Positions 1 to 4,502 of a DNA stretch of 10,777 nt are shown here, piece after piece. How positions within the stretch are numbered: position 1 is the first letter of the stretch; every line of letters starts with the position of its first letter. The stretch lies in assembly GCA_003499955.1 (NCBI GenBank), contig DNRP01000076.1:1-10777 (forward strand), in the 5' to 3' direction. A model generated the notes under the pieces. The model searched no databases. It had not been told where the DNA came from and saw only the letters and a list, made by a program, of their open reading frames with translations. The translations under genes were made by a program, and so were the position numbers. This DNA comes from Cyanobacteria bacterium UBA9971. Its GTDB lineage: Bacteria; Cyanobacteriota; Vampirovibrionia; Gastranaerophilales; UBA9971.

Positions 1-426
1 TCTTTAATACAGCTATTTATAAGAGCTTCTTCCTCTTCAGGAAACAGAAATCTTTCAACTTTATTATCAACACGTAAAGGCTTTACTTTCTTTGCAGTAC
101 AGGGGTTATCGTTTGTCCAGCTGTTGTCTATAGCTATATTAAACATTTTTGAGATAATAGACACATTTCTATTAATGGTAGCATTGGCAATACCCTTATT
201 TCTTCTGTAAAGCCTGTATTTTTCAATCATAAAGGGAGTTATGTCTTTTAATTTCTTCAACAGTATATTTATCGTTATGCCAGCCTATACGGTTTATTTC
301 TCCGTATTTAACAAACACGGCAACTAATTTATCGAAGAACATTTCTCCCTTACCTTCAGCAAGGTCATATTTCCCCTGTAAAATCTGAGCTTTTAAAATA
401 GTTTCAGCTTTTTCAGCGTCTCTCAT
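1..426 (-). pseudogene. Tyrosine recombinase (phage-type integrase) N-terminal part, frameshifted, runs off left edge
   Basis: Two minus-strand frames together give the N-terminal half of a phage-type tyrosine integrase. The first frame (426 to 223) reads MRDAEKAETILKAQILQGKY and contains a WHNDKYTV segment typical of the start of the SAM-like core-binding domain, then stops. The next frame picks up at about 250 as LKDITPFMIEKYRLYRRN, followed by GIANATINRNVSIISKMFNI and the linker LFPEEEEALINSCIK at the window edge. The KDITPFMIEKY motif is the usual continuation of this family. The join therefore needs a frame change near 250 and perhaps a loss of about ten residues that normally separate the two segments. 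In-frame sequence before the first ATG is short and ends at an upstream TAA, so the extreme N-terminus may also be missing. The catalytic domain lies outside the window. Probably inactive, unless the frame change is a sequencing error. Confidence 0.75.
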
Positions 427-510
427 ACTGGTGGCTTGAGGTGAACAAAAAGCTTATTGAATATAAGAGAATATTAGAAAAAATTGTTTTTAATAAAAAA
501 TTAAACGATT

Positions 511-514
511 AGGA
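511..514 (+). promoter_or_regulatory. Ribosome binding site for the AlbA_2/ATPase gene
   Basis: AGGA lies six bases before the ATG at 521, in the context TTAGGAATTTATATG. It supports that start. I could not identify a convincing -35/-10 pair in 427-510. Confidence 0.6.
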
Positions 515-520
515 ATTTAT

Positions 521-1849
521 ATGAACTTTTTGACAAATAATGAAAGCCAAAATACAGAATACAAAGAAAAATTCACCGATGGAGTTTTTAAAACCTTGTC
601 GGCATTTGCTAATACAAATGGCGGAGTGGTTTTCGTGGGTATTGCTGATAACAAAGAAATTATTGGAATTGAATATTCACCTGAAGAAATAAAGAAAATA
701 ACGGAACAAATCGTTAATAAACTTGGTGTGCATCCTTCTATAGAATATTTTGAAACAGAAGGGAATAATATACTTAAAATTGAAGTTAAAAAATCTTCCA
801 TGCCGGTATCATACAACGGAAAGTATTATGACAGAGTTGGAAACACCACAAGAGAAATGCAGGGTGAAAAACTTAAAGCCTTCTTTATCAAAGGAACTAA
901 TTGGGACGCTTTAGCCGGAGATTATTCAATAGAAGAAATTGACGAAACTACTGTTAAAAGATTTACAAGAATGGCAGTAAATAGCGGTAGATTAAAAGCA
1001 TTTGATACTACAGACTCTGTTTCTCAGGTGTTAGAAAGACTTAAACTCATTGTTGACGGCAAGATTACTAATGCTGCAATAATTTTATTCGGAAAAGACC
1101 CACAAAAGCATTTTATAAACGCTTTAACAAGAGTCGGCAGGTTTAAAACTGAAAGTACAATTATTGGAGACAGACGCATAGAAGGGAATCTGTTTAAACA
1201 GATAGACGAAGCAGAAGAGTCTATAAAGAATTTTATAAACGTCCGCTATGAAATTAAAGGAAAACTCCAAAGAGAAGATATTTGGGATTATCCACTTGAA
1301 GCAATAAGAGAAGCCTTATTAAATGCTCTTATTCACCGTGATTACTTTAAATGTAACGTTCAGACCCAGATAAAGGTTTTCGATGATTATATTTGGTACT
1401 TTAATATAGGTGGACTAGCTGATGGTATAACAATGGAACAGCTTAAAACAGCTCATCCTTCAGTAACAAGAAACCCCTTGATACTCCATGTTTTATATTT
1501 AGCTGGATTTGTTGAAGAATACGGTTCAGGTATTCAGCGAATGATTAATGCTTTTAAGGATGCAAGTCTTCCAGAACCTGAATTTAAAGAAGAATTTGGT
1601 GGTTTTGTTGTTTACTTCAGAAAAAGCACTCCAACGGGGCAACAAGTAACAAAAATTGAATTATCAGAACGACAAAATCAAGTTATTCAGTATATAAAAG
1701 ACAAAGGAAGTATAACAAACAAGGAATTGCAAGAAATATCTAGCATATCCAAGCTTATAGCTTCAAGAGAACTCAGCAAATTAGTTAAAAAAGGTATTAT
1801 AAAAAAAATTGGAACAACTGGTAAAGGTACAAAGTATGTATTACCTTGA
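521..1849 (+). CDS. AlbA_2 (Schlafen-type) domain / GHKL ATPase / winged-helix protein
   Basis: This 442-residue protein has the three-part layout of the proteins often labelled 'RNA-binding/ATP-binding protein' or 'RecG-like transcriptional regulator'. Residues about 8-120 form the AlbA_2 domain: ESQNTEYKEKF opens it and FANTNGGVVFVGIADN (29-44) is its hallmark. Residues about 255-365 are a HATPase_c_4-like domain. Its N-box-like helix is REALLNALIHRDY (263-275) and its glycine motif is EYGSGIQRM (333-341). Residues about 380-442 form a C-terminal winged helix with a recognition-helix-like stretch near SISKLIASRELSKL. The family is common on mobile elements, where it is taken to be a nucleic-acid-binding regulator or defence-linked protein; the molecular function is unresolved. 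The gene is intact, has a good AGGA site and stands alone on the plus strand between an integrase remnant and the Fic operon. A GTATAC-centred repeat array follows just after the stop and could be its binding region. The domain call is confident, the role is not. Confidence 0.85.
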   Translation: MNFLTNNESQNTEYKEKFTDGVFKTLSAFANTNGGVVFVGIADNKEIIGIEYSPEEIKKITEQIVNKLGVHPSIEYFETEGNNILKIEVKKSSMPVSYNGKYYDRVGNTTREMQGEKLKAFFIKGTNWDALAGDYSIEEIDETTVKRFTRMAVNSGRLKAFDTTDSVSQVLERLKLIVDGKITNAAIILFGKDPQKHFINALTRVGRFKTESTIIGDRRIEGNLFKQIDEAEESIKNFINVRYEIKGKLQREDIWDYPLEAIREALLNALIHRDYFKCNVQTQIKVFDDYIWYFNIGGLADGITMEQLKTAHPSVTRNPLILHVLYLAGFVEEYGSGIQRMINAFKDASLPEPEFKEEFGGFVVYFRKSTPTGQQVTKIELSERQNQVIQYIKDKGSITNKELQEISSISKLIASRELSKLVKKGIIKKIGTTGKGTKYVLP

Positions 1850-1856
1850 AAAATAC

Positions 1857-1957
1857 AAAGGTATACTTTAAGGTATCCAAAGGTATACTTAAATGAAAAC
1901 TGTTAAAAGGCTGTGTATAAAAGCGTTTTAAGTCAAAGGTATACTTAAAGGTATATG
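1857..1957. repeat. GTATAC-centred repeat array (AAAGGTATACTT and variants)
   Basis: AAAGGTATACTT occurs exactly at 1857-1868, 1879-1890 and 1935-1946. Degenerate copies are TAAGGTATCC from 1869 and AAAGGTATATG from 1947. Start-to-start steps are 12, 10, 56 and 12 bp, so neighbouring copies fall near one helical turn apart. Each core (GTATAC) is palindromic. A weaker related string, AAAGGTACAAAG, sits at the end of the preceding gene (about 1823-1834). The array begins eight bases after that gene's stop. It looks like an iteron or multi-site operator; no protein can be assigned from the sequence. Confidence 0.65.
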
Positions 1958-1971
1958 ATATTACAACCGGA

Positions 1972-2014
1972 TGTAAAAAATAGTAAAGATTATGCAAAAT
2001 TGTTACATCACTTC
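1972..2014 (+). repeat. Left copy of a direct repeat flanking the mobile mystery A/B operon
   Basis: Bases 1972-1994 are identical to 3252-3274 (23 bp, starting TGTAAAAAATAGTAAAG). Similarity continues, with one gap and a few changes, to a shared TTCA at 2011-2014. The segment also contains CAAAATTGTTACA (1995-2007), which recurs at 8904-8916 upstream of the EF-hand gene. It may therefore belong to a wider intergenic family in this genome. Confidence 0.7.
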
Positions 2015-2086
2015 AGAAACAACAAAAAGGTGAATTTGCTAAGCAATTACAACACTTGTTAATTTTCTAAATATTTCTTAGAGGTT

Positions 2087-2683
2087 TTATTTTGACTTCA
2101 TCCTAATAAAATCTAATAATAATAAAAATTGACCGTTATCAGCCGATTTTAAAGCTTGAATATATTTATGTCTCAACTCGGAAGCTTCAATAAGACTGCC
2201 TTCTCCCCAAGAAAAACGAGGTTGTCCAAGATCTTTCATTAAAATATCTGTCATTAACCTTGAATGTCGACCATTTCCGTTGGGAAAAGGATGAATCCAT
2301 ACTAAACGGTGATGAAACCTTGCCCCTATTTCATCAGGAGAGTAAGTTTTGTTCTGTATCCAGCATTTTGTATCTTCAAGAAGATTTCTAATGTCAGTTA
2401 TTATTTGCCACGCAGGAACTCCTATATTTCTTTCCGTTGTTCTGAATCTTCCTGCCCAACTCCAAACATCACCGAACATTTTTTTATGAAGTTTTTTTAT
2501 AAAATCTTCTGTTAAAATATTTTTTTGTTTTCTGCTAAAAACCCATTTTTCAGCATTTAATATCCCTGCACGTTCAATTACATTAAGCTCTTTTCTTAAT
2601 GTAATCCATGTGGGAATCAACTCATTTTTTTCTTCTTCCGTTAAAGGCGTTGAAGATTCATCAACTTCAAATAAATTATCCAT
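2087..2683 (-). CDS. Fic-domain protein of the 'mobile mystery protein B' type
   Basis: This 198-residue protein carries the complete Fic active-site motif HPFPNGNGRHSR (residues 131-142), including the catalytic His and the phosphate-binding NGNGR loop. Fic enzymes transfer AMP or another phosphate-containing group from a nucleotide to a protein hydroxyl. The order LHKKMFGDVWSWAG (65-78), then RNIGV (85-89), then the Fic motif, then LGQPRFSWGEG matches the TIGRFAM 'mobile mystery protein B' family, which is found on mobile elements paired with an HTH partner. Length is normal for that family. The ATG shares its A with the TAA of the upstream regulator, implying translational coupling. I see no canonical (S/T)xxxE(G/N) inhibitory motif, although the N-terminal LNVIERAGI helix lies where class II Fic proteins carry one. 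Target unknown; a toxin-antitoxin-like or regulatory role is inference. Confidence 0.92.
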   Translation of the reverse strand: MDNLFEVDESSTPLTEEEKNELIPTWITLRKELNVIERAGILNAEKWVFSRKQKNILTEDFIKKLHKKMFGDVWSWAGRFRTTERNIGVPAWQIITDIRNLLEDTKCWIQNKTYSPDEIGARFHHRLVWIHPFPNGNGRHSRLMTDILMKDLGQPRFSWGEGSLIEASELRHKYIQALKSADNGQFLLLLDFIRMKSK

Positions 2684-3144
2684 TATTCTTCATCCCATAA
2701 TCTCGCTGTGGAGCCGCTGAGCAGCTCATTAACAAGAGTTTTAACTTCACTATATGTATTACTGCCAGAAGCTTGATTCTCGAGCCTCATAGTGTGTTCA
2801 GCAACGTTTAATAATGTCATTGCCTTTTTCTTAGCTTGTTCATGTACCATTGATTCTAATTTTTGTTTAGGTACGAGCGCATATACGAATCTACAACCTA
2901 ATGCTTCTGCAACACTTTCTATAGTATTAAGTTTTAAATTTCCCAACACCTCATCTTTTTCTATCGCTACAATTCTTGGTTGAGCAATATTTAGTCTTTT
3001 TGCCAGTTGAGCTGTAGTCATCCCTAGTGCATTACGAATAGCCTTTATCCATCCTTTTTGAGGACGTACAAAAACATTTAAATTTTTAATTTCTGAAAAC
3101 TTTGCATCAAGATGTTTTCTTGCCATTTTACTATTGTTGTTCAT
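2683..3144 (-). CDS. HTH regulator of the 'mobile mystery protein A' type
   Basis: This 153-residue protein has an XRE-like helix-turn-helix at about residues 41-80 (GMTTAQLAKRLNIAQPRIVA, then an EKDE turn). It is preceded by a PQKGWIKAIRNAL segment and followed by EALGCRFVYALVPK, a middle QAKKKA helix and a C-terminal LWDEE. This order matches the TIGRFAM 'mobile mystery protein A' family, the constant partner of the Fic protein encoded next to it. It is the first gene of the two-gene operon. Its promoter region holds three evenly spaced palindromic sites, so negative autoregulation by this protein is the simplest reading. No clear Shine-Dalgarno precedes the ATG at 3144. Met7 (MARKHL) is an alternative start. 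The predicted transcript start near 3172 would give a leader of only about 28 bases containing operator site 1. Confidence 0.9.
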   Translation of the reverse strand: MNNNSKMARKHLDAKFSEIKNLNVFVRPQKGWIKAIRNALGMTTAQLAKRLNIAQPRIVAIEKDEVLGNLKLNTIESVAEALGCRFVYALVPKQKLESMVHEQAKKKAMTLLNVAEHTMRLENQASGSNTYSEVKTLVNELLSGSTARLWDEE

Positions 3145-3148
3145 AATA

Positions 3149-3164
3149 ATAACCCATGGATTAT
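3149..3164. promoter_or_regulatory. Operator-like palindrome 1 (leader of mobile mystery A)
   Basis: ATAACCCATGGATTAT is an imperfect palindrome (centre CCATGG, arms ATAA/TTAT). It lies between the predicted transcription start and the ATG. It matches site 2 at 14 of 16 positions. Confidence 0.7.
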
Positions 3165-3178
3165 TTTATTCTTTATAT

Positions 3179-3206
3179 ATTATAACCTATAGATTATCGA
3201 TGTCAA
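3179..3206 (-). promoter_or_regulatory. Consensus promoter of the mobile mystery A/B operon
   Basis: Reading the minus strand, TTGACA (3206-3201) is followed by a 16-bp spacer and TATAAT (3184-3179). Both boxes are perfect sigma-70 consensus. Transcription would start near 3172, about 28 bases before the regulator's ATG. Operator site 2 overlaps the spacer and the -10 box, so a bound repressor would block RNA polymerase. Confidence 0.8.
3182..3197. promoter_or_regulatory. Operator-like palindrome 2 (promoter spacer and -10)
   Basis: ATAACCTATAGATTAT is an imperfect palindrome centred on CTATAG. It overlaps the spacer and -10 box of the operon promoter. Its centre is exactly 33 bp from those of sites 1 and 3. 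Confidence 0.75.
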
Positions 3207-3214
3207 TGAAAATT

Positions 3215-3230
3215 ATAATACATAGGTTAT
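3215..3230. promoter_or_regulatory. Operator-like palindrome 3 (upstream of -35)
   Basis: ATAATACATAGGTTAT is the reverse complement of ATAACCTATGTATTAT, which matches site 2 at 14 of 16 positions. It lies just upstream of the -35 box and 33 bp from site 2, in inverted orientation. Confidence 0.7.
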
Positions 3231-3251
3231 ATTTTTATTTAAGGGATTAAT

Positions 3252-3297
3252 TGTAAAAAATAGTAAAGATTATGATAAAATCGTTACTTAAGTTCAT
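3252..3297 (+). repeat. Right copy of the direct repeat flanking the mobile mystery A/B operon
   Basis: The first 23 bases (3252-3274) are identical to 1972-1994. The remainder (TAAAATCGTTAC ... GTTCA) aligns with the left copy with one gap. The two copies start 1280 bp apart and enclose exactly the two-gene operon and its promoter. Confidence 0.7.
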
Positions 3298-3314
3298 GAA
3301 TTATAAAAAATTAT

Positions 3315-3341
3315 AAAAAACCGCCGACTGAATCCCGACGG
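3315..3341 (-). terminator. Rho-independent terminator, leftward
   Basis: On the minus strand CCGTCGG, loop GATTCAG, TCGGCGG forms a 7-bp GC-rich stem (3341 to 3321, with two G-U wobbles). It is followed directly by six T (3320-3315). The wobbles make it work as RNA only in this direction. It would stop transcription coming from the integrase remnant across the att site, protecting the Fic operon's upstream region. Confidence 0.5.
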
Positions 3342-3455
3342 GTAAGCAATTTTTCCACTTAATGTGATGTATTTATATATAAACAACAACAAGACGAAGT
3401 TTCTTGATATTCGTAGATTGTAGCGAAATAAATGACAGCAAAAGCAAGTATATAG

Positions 3456-3505
3456 CCACCTTGGGGTGGTAGGGGTCGCAGGTTCAAATCCTGTCGTTCC
3501 GACCA
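3456..3505 (+). tRNA. tRNA-Pro(GGG) 3' fragment; integration (att) site
   Basis: The fragment runs from the anticodon arm to CCA. The anticodon stem is CCACC/GGTAG with one C-A mismatch, and the loop TTGGGGT puts GGG at the anticodon. The variable loop is GGGTC, the T arm GCAGG-TTCAAAT-CCTGT, and the acceptor 3' strand CGTTCCG, followed by A and encoded CCA. The anticodon and the overall pattern fit a bacterial tRNA-Pro. Upstream I find no CGGAACG acceptor strand and no D arm; sequence before 3456 does not resemble a tRNA. This is therefore the displaced 3' end left by a tyrosine integrase, with the crossover in or near the anticodon stem, not a functional tRNA. Confidence 0.85.
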
Positions 3506-3512
3506 GTTATAC

Positions 3513-3547
3513 AAAGGGTTTCAGCAATTTTAACTGAAACCCTTTTT
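3513..3547 (+). terminator. tRNA-Pro downstream terminator
   Basis: AAAGGGTTTCAG (3513-3524) pairs perfectly with CTGAAACCCTTT (3534-3545) around a 9-base loop, ending in a T run. It begins eight bases after CCA, as expected for the original terminator of the tRNA gene. The reverse strand also forms the hairpin and could stop the leftward integrase transcript. Confidence 0.85.
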
Positions 3548-3552
3548 GTATT

Positions 3553-3574
3553 TTTGTGTAATATTTGTGTAATT
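3553..3574 (+). repeat. Two tandem 11-bp repeats, possible integrase arm-type sites
   Basis: TTTGTGTAATA (3553-3563) is followed directly by TTTGTGTAATT (3564-3574). The pair lies between the tRNA 3' end and the integrase remnant, where arm-type binding sites of tyrosine integrases normally sit. One more base run of T precedes it (3548-3552 region). Function is inferred from position and repetition. Confidence 0.5.
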
Positions 3575-3617
3575 TATCTGCTAATTTCACCTGATTAATG
3601 CCCATCATTATTCGCAA

Positions 3618-4173
3618 TTAATAGTTGTTTAATGCCTCAATTGCTTTTAATTTTCTTTCAGGCACAGGATGTGAGTATCTTTAAGTCATTCTTATATCTG
3701 TATGCCCAAGTATATCTTACTGGGTGTGCATATCTCATAGTTGTTTTAATGTCAGCATGACCAAGTATTTCCATTACTACACCTAAATCTGTACCATTGG
3801 CGACCATTCTTGTAGCTACCGTATGTCTAAGGTCATGAAACCTAAATCCAGTTATTTCTGCTTTGTCTTTTACAGATTTAAATGCTTTCTTTAAGTCTAC
3901 ATATGGCAATCCGGTTTCGGGATTAGCAAAAACATAATTATTGTGCCTTGACAACCGGTTTAATTCATTCGCCAATTTTTCATTAATAGGAATGTGTCTG
4001 GGTTTACCGCTTTTAGAATTAAGTATTCTTAAATATCTACGTTCTAAATTAACACAATCCCAGGTTAAATTTAGTATTTCACCCTTCCTCATACCTGTAT
4101 GCAACGCCATTATAAGTTCTCTATAAAGAGTTTCAAAAGAGCCGTTTTTACAGCAGCTTATATCGCCAATCAT
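3618..4173 (-). pseudogene. Tyrosine recombinase catalytic domain remnant with a second, out-of-frame integrase tail
   Basis: One open frame (4173 to 3658) encodes the catalytic domain of a phage-type tyrosine recombinase. Visible are the Arg motif HTGMRKGEI, the HDLRHTVATRM box (His-x-x-Arg), GHADIKTTMRYAHP with the second His and the Tyr, and a central beta region with KSGKPRHIPI. After YAHPV the frame changes character and stops at 3658. In another frame the following bases read ILGHTDIRMT, stop, RYSHPVPERKLKAIEALNNY, stop (3618). That is a second copy of the same motif and the genuine C-terminus of this family. It is diverged at DNA level, and a TAA stands where Leu or Met is expected. 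The remnant is thus the joint of two related integrases. The core-binding domain is absent; a different sequence is fused in frame upstream. Although the four visible catalytic residues are intact, it is very unlikely to be functional alone. Confidence 0.8.
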
Positions 4174-4383
4174 CCAATTTACGTCAACACAGCCTAAAAG
4201 ATGAAAAGTTTCTATGATATTTTTATAAACATCCCATAATTTCAGATTACTGTAGCCTTTTCTATCAATCTTACAGCCGATTATTTGGTTATGATGAGAT
4301 ATACAGTTTCTTAAATCGTTAATGCTTCTAAGTTTTTTGTTAATTTCTTTTATTGATACGTGTTGTAGGGAGAATTCGATTAT
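4174..4383 (-). pseudogene. HEPN/Abi-like C-terminal fragment fused in frame to the integrase remnant
   Basis: The frame of the integrase remnant stays open upstream for 70 codons to a TGA at 4386-4384, without any ATG. It reads IIEFSLQHVSIKEINKKLRS, then INDLRNCISHHNQIIG, then LKLWDVYKNIIETFHLLG and CVDVNW. This does not resemble an integrase core-binding domain. LRNCISHHN has the spacing of the R-x4-H motif of HEPN domains, seen in Abi-family (Abi_2-like) abortive infection proteins, where it typically lies near the C-terminus. I read it as the tail of such a gene, truncated at both sides and joined to integrase near SCCKNGSFET. The family call rests on one short motif and is tentative; fragment status is clear from the missing start and short length. 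Confidence 0.45.
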
Positions 4384-4502
4384 TCAATTACCAAAGAAAA
4401 TTTTACCATGTATTCAAAAAACAGAATGATGCTGATTTTATCGATGGTTATCAAATTTAAAAATATGATTGATTATGTAATTAAACTATTTTAAAGATTC
4501 AA

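Larger units (their letters stand above)
1..3505. mobile_element. Right part of a tRNA-Pro-targeted integrative element (left end outside window)
   Basis: Inferred unit. Its right boundary is the tRNA-Pro 3' fragment at 3456-3505. Integration into a tRNA gene normally rebuilds the tRNA at one end and leaves the displaced original 3' end at the other. Because the fragment reads on the plus strand, the element should lie to its left. The contents fit: a decayed tyrosine integrase at the left edge, an AlbA_2/ATPase protein, and a mobile mystery A/B regulator-Fic pair, all typical accessory cargo. The complete tRNA-Pro and the other element end are not in the window, so size and family are unknown. 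Two integrase remnants lie on either side of the att fragment, so the whole could also be a composite of several insertions. Confidence 0.45.

Noticed and set aside
223..270. Programmed ribosomal frameshift in the left integrase
   Set aside because: There is no slippery heptamer with a following structure, and residues also seem to be missing at the join, so mutation is the simpler reading.
517..816. Minus-strand reading frame opposite the AlbA_2 gene
   Set aside because: It lies antisense to a well-supported coding region, has no recognisable motif and is best explained as a shadow frame.
1857..1957. Possible CRISPR array from the repeated GTATAC motifs
   Set aside because: Repeats are only 12 bp, spacing is 10-56 bp and there are no uniform spacers or cas genes.
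2650..2683. Canonical Fic inhibitory motif (S/T)xxxE(G/N) near the Fic N-terminus
   Set aside because: STPLTEEEKN does not fit the spacing, and LNVIERAGI only vaguely resembles it; not enough to claim.
3156..3158. Upstream ATG giving an 8-codon reading frame that overlaps the start of the HTH regulator
   Set aside because: No ribosome binding site and it lies within an operator palindrome; too short to support as a leader peptide.
3370..3505. A complete tRNA gene
   Set aside because: No D arm and no 5' acceptor strand (CGGAACG or similar) precede the anticodon arm; only the 3' part is present.
4410..4496. 28-codon plus-strand reading frame (MYSKNRMMLILSM...)
   Set aside because: Very short, no good ribosome binding site and no family features; likely chance in AT-rich sequence between remnants.
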